Below are positions 1-6,565 of a stretch of DNA of 24,644 nucleotides, piece by piece; position 1 is the stretch's first letter; each line of letters starts with the position of its first letter. The notes under the pieces were generated by a model, which saw only the letters and a list, made by a program, of their open reading frames with translations, made no database searches and was not told the origin of the DNA. The DNA lies in IMG/VR virus record IMGVR_UViG_3300026519_000641, positions 1 to 24,644 of that record. One strand, given 5' to 3'. The position numbers were made by a program, and so were the translations under genes. The DNA comes from a virus.

Positions 1-945
1 TCACACGCTACAACTCGCCCCGCCCAGCACGCAGAACTTGGCGCAATGGCGGTGGTTGAGCTTCACATCGCGCTCCGCCTCGGCCAGTGTTTCGCCCATC
101 TCGAATTCCGGCGTGTAGGCCAGCAGGGTGCAGGCCAGCACCACCGGCTTTTCCGCCCCCTTGCGTTTCACCACCATGCGGGAACTGGCGCACATCACAT
201 CGTCGGGCCGCTTGTCCAGAATCCCCCAGCAGGCGGTGGTGATTTCCGGCACATCGACGGTTTCGTCCATCTCGGGGAACAATACGGTCATGGCCGGATT
301 GAACGGGTCGATATCGAACCCCTCGGCCGTGAACAGGGCACCATACCCCGCGCGGCTGTCCGCATCCGTTTCGCCCCAGAGGGTCCGCCCCGCCACCGCC
401 ATGCGGAACCCGTTGTCGCGCAGCCAGCGCATGCCCTCCAGCGTGATGTCATAGGCCCCCGCGCCGCGCTCTTCGTCATGCAGCGCGCGCTTGTAATGGT
501 CCAGCGACACCCGCAGGGTCAGCCGGTCGCCGAATTCCGCCCGCAACGCCAGCAAGCCCGCCAGCACCCGTGGCCGCATCATCGGTTTCATGGCATTGGT
601 CAGCACCAGCACCTCGAACCCGCGTTCCAGCGACAGGCGCAGCATTTCGATAATCTGCGGGTTCATGAACGGCTCGCCACCGGTAAAGCCGATCTCCGTC
701 ACCGGCCAGTCCCGCTCGCCGATCTGGTCCAGAAACCCCGCGACCTCCTGCGGCGTGATATAGACCAGCCGGTCGTTTTCCGGGCTGCTCTCGATATAGC
801 AGTTCACACAGGTGATGTTGCACAGCGTGCCGGTGTTGAACCACAACGTTTTCGCCCCCGTCAGCGCGACCGAGGCCCGCGCCTCCCCCTTGGCGGTAAT
901 ATCGGGGTGGGAAAACTTGTTCAGCGAGGGGCTTTGGTCATTCAT
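1..945 (-). CDS. Radical SAM protein, substrate unknown (host gene)
   Basis: The 314-aa protein has the radical SAM cluster motif CNITCVNC (Cys42, Cys46, Cys49), which binds the [4Fe-4S] cluster that cleaves S-adenosylmethionine, followed by the GFTGGEP motif typical of the family. A second Cys group near the C-terminus (about residues 301, 305, 312), with further cysteines in the last third, may bind an auxiliary Fe-S cluster (inference). I chose the ATG at 945 because AAAGGA lies just upstream; a longer frame begins at 999 without such a site. The stop codon is the first three bases of the window, so the gene is complete. It lies outside the tRNA-Gly fragment that marks the prophage edge, so it is chromosomal. 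The substrate cannot be read from the sequence; a biosynthetic or peptide-modifying role is possible. Confidence 0.85.
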   Translation of the reverse strand: MNDQSPSLNKFSHPDITAKGEARASVALTGAKTLWFNTGTLCNITCVNCYIESSPENDRLVYITPQEVAGFLDQIGERDWPVTEIGFTGGEPFMNPQIIEMLRLSLERGFEVLVLTNAMKPMMRPRVLAGLLALRAEFGDRLTLRVSLDHYKRALHDEERGAGAYDITLEGMRWLRDNGFRMAVAGRTLWGETDADSRAGYGALFTAEGFDIDPFNPAMTVLFPEMDETVDVPEITTACWGILDKRPDDVMCASSRMVVKRKGAEKPVVLACTLLAYTPEFEMGETLAEAERDVKLNHRHCAKFCVLGGASCSV

Positions 946-1046
946 AAACGCGGTCCTTTTTCTGCCACGCAGATTCCCCTTCCCGTGCAGGAAGGTCAAG
1001 GGCCGATATGTAACGGACAGGCACGAAGGCGTGAGGAGGGGAAAAC

Positions 1047-1094
1047 TGGAGCGGGCGACGGGGTTCGAACCCGCGACAACCAGCTTGGGAAGCT
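1047..1094 (-). repeat. tRNA-Gly(TCC) 3' fragment; left attachment site
   Basis: Read on the minus strand, this stretch is the 3' half of a tRNA-Gly: anticodon loop with TCC, variable region, T-arm with GGTTCGAACCCC, acceptor strand GCCCGC and encoded TCCA end. No D-arm or 5' acceptor strand follows; upstream sequence turns AT-rich at about 1095. A 3' tRNA remnant facing the chromosome with an integrase directly beside it is the classic leftover of tRNA-targeted phage integration. The intact tRNA should be restored at the far prophage end, beyond this window. The right boundary at 1094 is estimated from where the anticodon stem stops pairing. Confidence 0.8.
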
Positions 1095-1135
1095 TAGGTA
1101 TTACGCGAAATAAACATATTAAATCAGATGGTTAC

Positions 1136-2197
1136 CTATTTTGAAATCTTTCGAGTGGGTTCAGTGTGGGACGACTCGGCGGTTTCCATGGCTTTTCGCA
1201 GGTCATCCATCTGGACGTGGGCATAGCGCGCGGTCGTCGAGATATCCGCGTGGCCGGCCAGCGCCTGCGCCGCGACGATCCCGTTGGTTCTGGTGATGCG
1301 CGATAGGGCTGTATGGCGCAGGTCGTGGAACCGGAAGTCTGGGATTCCGGCGTTCGCCAGTGCCTTCTTCCACGGCTTGTTCCAGCCGGATTGGGTGAAC
1401 GGCCGGCGCTTGCCGCGTTTGTTGTTTCTGAAAAGATAGGTGAACACCTGCGGTATCGCGGTTACATGTGGCTGGTTGGCGAGCAGGACGAGAAGTGCGT
1501 CGGTCATCGGGACGGCATGGTGTTCGCCGCCCTTCATTGTTCGAAAGACGATCATGCGGTTGCTGAAATCCACGTCGCGCCATTCCAGCGCGATGGCGCT
1601 GCCGACGCGGCAGCCGGTTGCGAGGCAGAACCGGACGAGCGGTTTCATGTCTTCGCGCAGGTGCTGAAAAAGGCGGACCTCTTCTTCGGCGGTCATTTCC
1701 CGCACCCGGCCCTTCGGCTCCGACAGGTGCAGCGCTCTCCAGTCGATGGCCGGAACCCTGGCGTTCAGGTTGCGGTCGGCATAGGTGATCACCCGGCGAA
1801 GGAGCTGGAGTTCGCGGTTGACGGTGGCGTTGCTGACTGTCGCCCGGCGGCGGGTGATATGTGCGGTGAGTGTCTGGTTGTCGATTGTTGCCAGCGCGGT
1901 TTTTTTCCGGAGGCAGGATAGCAGTATCTTCGCCTGGTATTTCGTAGTGCGCCATGACGGTTGGTGCATCGCCACGTTGGCGCAGTACGTGCCGATCGCT
2001 TCGTCCAGGGTGAGCTGCCGCGATGTGTCGCCGTGCATCAACCGGATGCGCGCGGCGCGGACCTCGGCCTCTTCTACTTCCCGCGCTGCCGATTTGTTTC
2101 TTTCGCCAGTGCTTCCTCGAATCCGATAACGTTCCCCGCCGACCGTGATCGTGCGGTCATACTGCCAGAACGGGCTGTCCTTTTTCCGGAACGGCAT
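1136..2197 (-). CDS. int: Tyrosine recombinase (phage integrase)
   Basis: The 353-aa protein is of full family length. An N-terminal arm-binding and core-binding region (about 1-160) precedes the catalytic domain. The catalytic set is visible: Arg197 in ATGCRVGS, a beta-hairpin Lys at about 222, His291 and Arg294 in HDLRHT, His316 in LAGHADIS and the nucleophile Tyr325 in TTARYAH. It would recombine the phage site with the 3' end of the neighbouring tRNA-Gly. The ATG at 2197 is preceded by GGAGG. Its 5' end overlaps the upstream excisionase-like gene by 124 bases, so the two are probably co-transcribed as the last genes of the leftward operon. Confidence 0.95.
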   Translation of the reverse strand: MPFRKKDSPFWQYDRTITVGGERYRIRGSTGERNKSAAREVEEAEVRAARIRLMHGDTSRQLTLDEAIGTYCANVAMHQPSWRTTKYQAKILLSCLRKKTALATIDNQTLTAHITRRRATVSNATVNRELQLLRRVITYADRNLNARVPAIDWRALHLSEPKGRVREMTAEEEVRLFQHLREDMKPLVRFCLATGCRVGSAIALEWRDVDFSNRMIVFRTMKGGEHHAVPMTDALLVLLANQPHVTAIPQVFTYLFRNNKRGKRRPFTQSGWNKPWKKALANAGIPDFRFHDLRHTALSRITRTNGIVAAQALAGHADISTTARYAHVQMDDLRKAMETAESSHTEPTRKISK

Positions 2198-2370
2198 GGG
2201 GAATCCTCCGTATGTGAATCGATGAAATTCTGCAAATCGTCCTCACGATAGCGGACAACGCCGCGAAGGCGAACATGTTTCAAGCCGGAACGGCGAAGGC
2301 GTCCCAGCGTTCTGGTGCTGATCTGGAGGCGTTCGGCCGCCTGTTGCGGGGTGAGTAGCGATACAACCAT
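2074..2370 (-). CDS. Excisionase-like helix-turn-helix protein
   Basis: The 98-aa protein opens with LLTPQQAAERLQISTRTLGRLRRSGL, the winged-helix MerR/AlpA-type HTH found in phage excisionases, followed by RYREDDLQNFI, the usual wing and closing helix. The C-terminal 40 residues are encoded in a region that overlaps the integrase start in another frame and look like low-complexity read-through. A GTG at 2379 is an alternative start. Its place directly before the integrase supports a role as recombination directionality factor, though a regulator of int is also possible. Confidence 0.75.
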   Translation of the reverse strand: MVVSLLTPQQAAERLQISTRTLGRLRRSGLKHVRLRGVVRYREDDLQNFIDSHTEDSPCRSGKRTARSGSMTARSRSAGNVIGFEEALAKETNRQRGK

Positions 2371-2371
2371 A

Positions 2372-2533
2372 TCAATCACCAGCCAACAGTTTCCCGATGG
2401 CGCGTATGTAAAGCGCAGCCTCGGTTGTCAGGCGATCACGCGTGGCCGCGTCCAGTGTGCACCACGCGCAGTGTTCCGGCGGGCCGCGATCGTCCCGCAG
2501 TTTTCGTGCCACACGTTCTGCAAGAGCGCTCAT
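2372..2533 (-). CDS. Small Cys-containing protein, unknown function
   Basis: A 53-codon frame lies exactly between two neighbours: its ATG overlaps the stop of the upstream gene (ATGA at 2530-2533) and its TGA sits two bases before the excisionase ATG. The product has an N-terminal basic helix (SALAERVARKLRDDRG) and one HCAWC motif, too little for a full zinc site unless it dimerises. I do not recognise a family. The tight coupling is the main evidence that it is real. Confidence 0.55.
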   Translation of the reverse strand: MSALAERVARKLRDDRGPPEHCAWCTLDAATRDRLTTEAALYIRAIGKLLAGD

Positions 2534-2763
2534 CCCCGCCATGTCGGTAGCTCGCGGATCAAAGCGGCCAGTCGCAGGGTGTCCGTGACCGACAGGGTGG
2601 ATACCCGGCCGTCCTCGATGAATACGAGGTTTGTGCCCTTTGCCGACGGGCGTCCGTCGATGCCCATAAGCGAGACGTCATCCGCCAGGGCGTCGGCAAG
2701 AACCTCGGCTTCTGCGCTCGCGCCAATAGCGGTGATTTCGATTGGTGTGTTCGGGTGGGTCAT
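2530..2763 (-). CDS. Hypothetical early phage protein
   Basis: The 77-aa acidic protein begins MTHPNTPIEITAIG and contains an alternating hydrophobic stretch (NLVFIEDGRVSTLSVTDTL) suggestive of a small beta sheet followed by a helix. The start at 2763 is fixed by the 4-base ATGA overlap with the upstream ribbon-helix-helix gene; a longer frame from 2799 lacks this coupling. No motif allows a function. It is a middle gene of the leftward operon. Confidence 0.6.
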   Translation of the reverse strand: MTHPNTPIEITAIGASAEAEVLADALADDVSLMGIDGRPSAKGTNLVFIEDGRVSTLSVTDTLRLAALIRELPTWRG

Positions 2764-2981
2764 TGTTCGACCTCCTCTCCAGTAGCTTCGATGCCCCATT
2801 CAATGAGGTTTCGGATTTGTTCAGCGACGCTGGTGTTTTCGCGCAGCGCGCGCTGGTAGATAAAGTCAAACTGGTCACTGTCCATTTTGATGACGACCTG
2901 GCGGCGGCCGCCATACAGTTTGACGCCTTTTGCCGGCCCGTTTCGATGCTGCTTGCCGAGCGGATATCCTTGCCCTGTCAT
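2760..2981 (-). CDS. Ribbon-helix-helix DNA-binding protein
   Basis: The 73-aa protein has a basic N-terminus and then RRQVVIKMDSDQFDFIYQRA, where the alternating QVVIKM segment is the expected beta strand of an Arc/CopG-type ribbon-helix-helix fold, followed by two helices (FDFIYQRALREN and SVAEQIRNLIEWGIE). Such proteins dimerise and bind operators; here it may regulate the leftward operon (inference). I prefer the ATG at 2981, which follows AAAGG, over the GTG at 3005, although the GTG overlaps the stop of the upstream gene and may couple translation. Confidence 0.7.
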   Translation of the reverse strand: MTGQGYPLGKQHRNGPAKGVKLYGGRRQVVIKMDSDQFDFIYQRALRENTSVAEQIRNLIEWGIEATGEEVEQ

Positions 2982-3001
2982 TGCACGGCGCCTTTCTGTT
3001 T

Positions 3002-3556
3002 TCACGATTCAGTGTTCAACGTATCCACGTTGGTTGCATGTGCCCTGAATTCCAGTGCGGCCACCCACGGGTTTGACTCCCAGCCGAACCCGCGTTTGGC
3101 ATTGATACTGTCCCAGAGGTCGCGAAAAGACGCGACCGCGGCGAAGCAACCGTTCTTGCAGTTCTTCATCCCGGTGTCCGCACATATCGCGCATTCCACG
3201 CCTTCAGCGATGCTATCGATAGGTGATATTTGCTGCAGGCGTTGCGCCCGCACGTTTGTTACCTCCAACGTTATCCGGCTGGCACGGCGAGGCATAAAAA
3301 TCGATGGTGTCCACGGCCGGAACAATTTTTCCTCAGGCCCCGCGTAGTTCGCGCGGTAAATGACAAAATCCTGCGCGCCCGGCTCTCCATCGGACCCCCA
3401 GCAGAATGTTTCGCGCACCCACAGCAGATCGCCCTGACGGTATTTGATGATCGGGTCCTCGTGAGCGGAGCAAACTACGCGGCGCGTTTGGGTCTTCCGG
3501 CCCAAACATATCGCACGGACCATTTCAGGTTTAAATAGTATGGGCTTAATGGTCAT
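3002..3556 (-). CDS. ASCH-like phage protein with a Cys cluster
   Basis: The 184-aa protein opens with PILFKPEMVRAICLGRKTQT, the hallmark start of a phage-encoded ASCH/PUA-like family often loosely annotated as morphogenetic proteins. The fold is thought to bind RNA or modified bases; no reaction is established for phage members. DLLWVRETFCW and the later RDLWDSINAKRG segment also fit this family. Four cysteines at about 122, 125, 133 and 137 (CAIC, then CKNGC) form a possible zinc-knuckle insert. The start ATG overlaps the end of the upstream 71-aa gene by 11 bases. Confidence 0.75.
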   Translation of the reverse strand: MTIKPILFKPEMVRAICLGRKTQTRRVVCSAHEDPIIKYRQGDLLWVRETFCWGSDGEPGAQDFVIYRANYAGPEEKLFRPWTPSIFMPRRASRITLEVTNVRAQRLQQISPIDSIAEGVECAICADTGMKNCKNGCFAAVASFRDLWDSINAKRGFGWESNPWVAALEFRAHATNVDTLNTES

Positions 3557-3761
3557 CGGTCGTTACCCCTTCCAGACGCTTCCGGTTCTGTCGTTGCGTT
3601 TCCGCGCGCAGTGCCCGGTGCCATGCGAGGCGCAATGCCTCTGCCTCCCGTATCCGGTTCTCCAGATCCGGATGATGCAGGTTGGAATTGATCACCTGCA
3701 TGATCTGGTTCCATCGGTGGCCGAGAATATCCGCATCCGAAAATTGCTTCTGATGTATCAT
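3546..3761 (-). CDS. Hypothetical small helical protein
   Basis: The 71-aa charged protein begins MIHQKQFSDADILGHRWNQI and appears almost fully helical, with a heptad-like run through NRIREAEALRLAWHRALRAE. The ATG overlaps the TGA of the preceding gene (ATGA at 3758-3761), and its own end overlaps the next gene, so it belongs to the coupled leftward operon. No family recognised. Confidence 0.6.
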   Translation of the reverse strand: MIHQKQFSDADILGHRWNQIMQVINSNLHHPDLENRIREAEALRLAWHRALRAETQRQNRKRLEGVTTDDH

Positions 3762-4228
3762 GCCGGATCCGTCGAATTTCGATCCGATCCGTCAGTTTTA
3801 CCGCCGATCCGCCCGATAGCATCCCGCACGGTGTCGGCTTCCTGTTCATCCAGCAGCTCGACGGTAAGGGCCCAGCCGTCATAATCATCACCGTCCATGA
3901 AGGTTTCGCCGCCGTTATGTCCAACATAGAACCGTCGGCAGGCATCGATCGGAAGGCGCAGATCTGGTGATGTCCCCAAGGACGGATCAAGAGCAACGTC
4001 GCGGATGCCGCTGGTGGCGTCGCGACCTGCCAGAGCCTCGATCGCGAGGTCGGCGATGCGGCCTTCGGCGAATTTCGCGGCGGCGCGACAGTCGGCGCGG
4101 GTTTTGCCCCATGAAGTGACGCAGAAATGGCCGTCCTCGTTGACGGCGATGATCGCGATGCGGCTGGCGTTGGCTTTTTGGCCGGCGGCGCGGGCCGTGG
4201 CGATCGGGATGGCTTTCAGGTTGTTCAT
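3758..4228 (-). CDS. Hypothetical acidic phage protein
   Basis: The 156-aa protein starts MNNLKAIPIATARAAGQ, with GAAGGAA nine bases upstream of the ATG at 4228, which also overlaps the upstream stop (ATGA). Its N-terminal half looks like a small alpha/beta domain (ASRIAIIAVNEDGHFCVTSW, then a DCRAAAKFAEGRIADLAIEA helix). The C-terminal half is acidic with GGETFMDGDDYDGWALTVEL. No catalytic motif is obvious. High Asp content would fit an inhibitor or DNA mimic, but that is speculation. Confidence 0.6.
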   Translation of the reverse strand: MNNLKAIPIATARAAGQKANASRIAIIAVNEDGHFCVTSWGKTRADCRAAAKFAEGRIADLAIEALAGRDATSGIRDVALDPSLGTSPDLRLPIDACRRFYVGHNGGETFMDGDDYDGWALTVELLDEQEADTVRDAIGRIGGKTDGSDRNSTDPA

Positions 4229-4485
4229 GCTGCGTTCCTTCGTTGTTGTCTGGCGAGGCCGAGGCGCTTCCACCCGGGCCCGAGCTGCGCATCGGTGTTG
4301 GTGTGGTCCGGCACAGCGGCATCGGCCTGCCGGATGCGGTAGTTAAGCCCGATGACTGTCCCTTTCGAATACGGGTGGCCGGTTTTTCGGGTCAGCCGCG
4401 CGGCGATTGAGGCTGCGGTTTCACCAGCGTCAATGCGTTCGAGTATTTCAAGGAGCACTGCGTCCGGATGGCGGTATGCGGTCAT
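4225..4485 (-). CDS. GcrA-like helix-turn-helix protein
   Basis: The 86-aa protein contains LERIDAGETAASIAARLTRK followed by a short insert and GTVIGLNYRIRQ. This matches the shape of the GcrA N-terminal HTH (helix, ASQIAA-like helix, then an NAVIGK-like recognition helix), an alphaproteobacterial sigma70-cofactor domain often carried by phages. Full GcrA is much longer, so at most the DNA-binding part is present. The start at 4485 overlaps the upstream stop; longer readings from 4605 run into another gene's frame. A generic phage HTH is an alternative. Confidence 0.55.
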   Translation of the reverse strand: MTAYRHPDAVLLEILERIDAGETAASIAARLTRKTGHPYSKGTVIGLNYRIRQADAAVPDHTNTDAQLGPGWKRLGLARQQRRNAA

Positions 4486-4760
4486 GCTGCAGCGCTTTCT
4501 TCCAGCAGGCGGGTAGCGGCTGTGATCCAGTTGGATACCGCGCTGTCGATGGTGGTGCCCCATGCTGTCGCGCCGTGGAGCGATATCTCGATCATGCTGT
4601 CGCACGGCTGTTCGGTGTCGCTGTTGAAAACGCTCATGGCGCCGCCGGAAAATGTGCCGCCGCTTTCCATGATCGCGCCCGCAATGGCGTCGGCGCGTTC
4701 TGTCGCGGAGAGGCAGCGCAGATAGGTCGTGAATGCTGAGAGTCTGGTTGCTTCTATCAT
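4482..4760 (-). CDS. Hypothetical early phage protein
   Basis: The 92-aa protein starts MIEATRLSAFTTYLRCLSAT and ends in an Ala-rich helix. Upstream of the ATG is GGAGAAAACAAA, a good ribosome binding site, and the ATG overlaps the TGA of the ParB-like gene. Small polar residues dominate the centre (ESGGTFSGGAMSVF). No family or motif recognised. Confidence 0.6.
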   Translation of the reverse strand: MIEATRLSAFTTYLRCLSATERADAIAGAIMESGGTFSGGAMSVFNSDTEQPCDSMIEISLHGATAWGTTIDSAVSNWITAATRLLEESAAA

Positions 4761-5611
4761 TTTGTTTTCTCCGGAATTTTATTCGGCAGTATCTTGTTCA
4801 GGGCCTTGACGAGCTGGCCCGTGAAGTGTGTTTTCTTGTTGCCGCCGATCAGCCGGACAAGTTCGCGGGCGCGGCTGTCGATCTGCTCGAAATCGATCAT
4901 CGCCAGAGCGGGTTTCAGGCTGGCCGGGTCGATACCGGCCCGCGCCGCGCGGCGGTATGCTTCGGCAACCCCGGTGACGTTGCTGGCGCTCAGCAGGTTT
5001 CTGGTATCCGGATGTGTGTCGGTCAGCATCTCGAGCACATGTTCGAGCCGGTCCGCCCCCATGTTTTTTGTGAGGGTCAGTAACGTGGTTATTGCCCGTG
5101 TGCGTCCCGGGCGGATCTCGCCGGTTTCGGCCTCGAGCTGTATGCCGAGCCTGTCGAGGATGCTCTGGACCGCCAGTGCGTCCGGTGCCCCGGCAACCAG
5201 TGCGGCGCGGTATTCATCCAGCGGGCCGACACGTGTGCGGTTCTTGTTGATGCCGACGAAAGCGTCGGCCTGTGCGATGTGGTCGCTGCTTCCAACCAGT
5301 GCGGGGACTTTCGGCAGTTGCAGGTGGATCGCGGCGATAGCGCGGTGCTGGCCGTCGATCACAGCGAAGTCCGTGCCGGACTTTGCCACGATCAGCGCGC
5401 CGAATTTCATCCAGTCGAATTGTCCGATGATTTTTTTGATTGTGCGCTGGCCGATGCGCGAGATCCCGCGCTGGTACGACGGGTCGAGCAGCAGATTATC
5501 CGTGTCGATCCACAGCAGGTCGGGGAGCGCCAGCCCTTCGGCGGCCGGCAGGCAGGTCGCCGAGAATTCGAGCAGGCTGGCGATCGGGGTGATTTTGGTC
5601 AGTTCCGGCAT
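4757..5611 (-). CDS. ParB-like nuclease-fold protein
   Basis: The 284-aa protein carries an N-terminal ParB/sulfiredoxin-type domain: LLDPSYQRGI (about 41-50), a helix, then VIDGQHRAIAAI (about 84-95), where the DGQHR signature corresponds to the nucleotide-binding G-x-x-R region of ParB N-domains. The remainder is helical without a clear ParB HTH, so a partition role is unlikely. Stand-alone phage members are variously assigned nuclease, CTPase or regulatory roles; none can be chosen here. The ATG at 5611 follows AAAGGAG and overlaps the upstream gene by 13 bases. It is the largest gene of the leftward operon. Confidence 0.8.
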   Translation of the reverse strand: MPELTKITPIASLLEFSATCLPAAEGLALPDLLWIDTDNLLLDPSYQRGISRIGQRTIKKIIGQFDWMKFGALIVAKSGTDFAVIDGQHRAIAAIHLQLPKVPALVGSSDHIAQADAFVGINKNRTRVGPLDEYRAALVAGAPDALAVQSILDRLGIQLEAETGEIRPGRTRAITTLLTLTKNMGADRLEHVLEMLTDTHPDTRNLLSASNVTGVAEAYRRAARAGIDPASLKPALAMIDFEQIDSRARELVRLIGGNKKTHFTGQLVKALNKILPNKIPEKTK

Positions 5612-5841
5612 GCGCGGCTCCTTTTGTGGCGGCTTTCCATGATTTGCGGCATTTCCGATGCGGCGAAGGCGAGGCGGCGCTGCCTGGACTGGCGCACCGG
5701 ATGGCCCTGCGCGGATTTCAGGATCAGCCAGCAGGTAGTGAATATTTGCGGGCTGGCAGTATGCTCGCCCGGATTGGCCGCCACGCGGCGGGCGTCACGG
5801 ATAATCCCGCTTTCCGGCATTGTCAGAAAAACATCGGTCAT
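5599..5841 (-). CDS. Hypothetical small basic protein
   Basis: The 80-aa frame begins MTDVFLTMPESGIIRDARRV and ends in a strongly basic tail (RHKRSRACRN). Its ATG overlaps the stop of the preceding gene (ATGA at 5838-5841), and it overlaps the ParB-like start by 13 bases. The basic tail suggests nucleic-acid contact, but no family is recognised. Confidence 0.55.
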   Translation of the reverse strand: MTDVFLTMPESGIIRDARRVAANPGEHTASPQIFTTCWLILKSAQGHPVRQSRQRRLAFAASEMPQIMESRHKRSRACRN

Positions 5842-6089
5842 TCCGGCGCGTCCCTTTCGATGGCGGCCTTGATCCAGTTGCGGACGGCGCGCAGCTCGTT
5901 CATGGTCGAGGTGGCGCGGCGGCCGGACATCATGAAAATCCAGTCGCCGCCCGTGACGCGCTGCATTACGGCCATCCCCTTGTTGATGCGGAAGCGGATT
6001 TCGCGCAGCAGCTGGTCGTCCGACAGGCGGTCGAGCGCGAGGGCGTCGATATGGCGGCTTTCTTTTTCAGTATTCGAAGCGCGGTGCAT
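5838..6089 (-). CDS. Hypothetical helical phage protein
   Basis: The 83-aa charged, helical protein has a central LSDDQLLREIRFRINKGMAV segment and a C-terminal NELRAVRNWIKAAIERD helix. The ATG at 6089 is preceded by AAAGGA; a TTG at 6104 would place that Shine-Dalgarno sequence inside the gene, so it was rejected. It is the first gene after the terminator at 6103-6139, so its expression likely depends on read-through from the leftward promoter. Confidence 0.65.
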   Translation of the reverse strand: MHRASNTEKESRHIDALALDRLSDDQLLREIRFRINKGMAVMQRVTGGDWIFMMSGRRATSTMNELRAVRNWIKAAIERDAPE

Positions 6090-6102
6090 CGGCTGTCCTT
6101 TC

Positions 6103-6139
6103 AAAAAACCCCTCCGGCCTGTTCGCCGTGCCGGAGGGG
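6103..6139 (-). terminator. Rho-independent terminator in the leftward operon
   Basis: A perfect 10-bp stem (CCCCTCCGGC with GCCGGAGGGG, 6109-6139, 11-nt loop) is followed on the minus strand by six T. It lies between the first gene from the leftward promoter and the rest of the operon, a place where antitermination or read-through could be controlled. Confidence 0.85.
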
Positions 6140-6199
6140 AGTTGAAGGTGCCGGTCGATACGCGGTTACTGGTTACGCGGCACCCGTCCAGGGAGGTTT

Positions 6200-6340
6200 C
6201 TACGGATGAGACATTCCGTAAAACACGACGCCGATGGCGGCGATGCAGGCCAGAACCAGCACGAGGCGCAGGGCCTCGATGGCGAAAACGGCGAGAGGCG
6301 CCGTGGCGTCACCGGAAAATCGTGCTGTTCTGATCGGCAT
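6200..6340 (-). CDS. Small single-pass membrane peptide, first gene from the leftward promoter
   Basis: The 46-aa product MPIRTARFSG... has one long hydrophobic helix (about residues 14-41) ending in YGMSHP, with a basic N-terminus that predicts N-in orientation. The ATG at 6340 is preceded by GGAGG; the longer frame from 6406 would begin upstream of the predicted transcription start. It is the only gene between the repressor-controlled promoter and a strong terminator, so it would be the most readily expressed early gene. Function is unknown; an early lysis, exclusion or host-modulating peptide is possible. Confidence 0.6.
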   Translation of the reverse strand: MPIRTARFSGDATAPLAVFAIEALRLVLVLACIAAIGVVFYGMSHP

Positions 6341-6372
6341 GTGGTGCCTCCATCGGTTGAGTCGATGGAGAA

Positions 6373-6402
6373 TAGTTACTAATGGTAATGGTGACGTGTC
6401 AA
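6373..6402 (-). promoter_or_regulatory. Leftward early promoter (PL-like)
   Basis: On the minus strand TTGACA (6402-6397) is followed by an 18-bp spacer and TAACTA (6378-6373). The predicted start lies near 6366, leaving a leader of about 26 bases to the ATG at 6340. The rightward promoter at 8311-8340 has the same layout. Confidence 0.65.
6376..6388. promoter_or_regulatory. Repressor operator overlapping the leftward -10
   Basis: TTACTAATGGTAA is a 13-bp near-palindrome matching four other copies flanking the repressor cassette. It overlaps the -10 element of the leftward promoter, so binding would block polymerase. Confidence 0.7.
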
Positions 6403-6410
6403 TCAAAAAA

Positions 6411-6423
6411 TTACTAATAGTAA
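6411..6423. promoter_or_regulatory. Repressor operator upstream of the leftward -35
   Basis: TTACTAATAGTAA is fully palindromic around its central base and lies 35 bp centre-to-centre from the site at 6376, upstream of the -35. This matches the 36-bp spacing of two of the sites at 8289-8337. Confidence 0.7.
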
Positions 6424-6455
6424 TAATAATTGACAGCGCGGTGCGTCGTGCGCAT

Positions 6456-6486
6456 AAACGAAAGGCCGCGCAACGGGTGCGCGGCC
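6456..6486 (-). terminator. Terminator of the repressor/lysogeny operon
   Basis: The stem GGCCGCGC/GCGCGGCC (6464-6486, 7-nt loop) is followed on the minus strand by a T-rich TTTCGTTT tract. It ends the transcript running through the repressors and the membrane protein, just before the leftward promoter. Confidence 0.75.
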
Positions 6487-6565
6487 TGTGGTATTAAAGG
6501 ACCGGAGGCGTTATTTTTCCGGCGGGTTTTGTGGTCTGGTTGTTTGTGTGACGCCGGCGCGGTTG

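Noticed and set aside
46-1113. 355-codon open frame on the plus strand over the radical SAM gene
   Set aside because: It reads through the tRNA fragment and mirrors a gene with clear catalytic motifs on the other strand.
6430-6458. Plus-strand promoter-like TTGACA, 17 bp, CATAAA
   Set aside because: It would fire into the lysogeny terminator and antisense to the membrane gene, with no gene to express; an antisense RNA is possible but unsupported.
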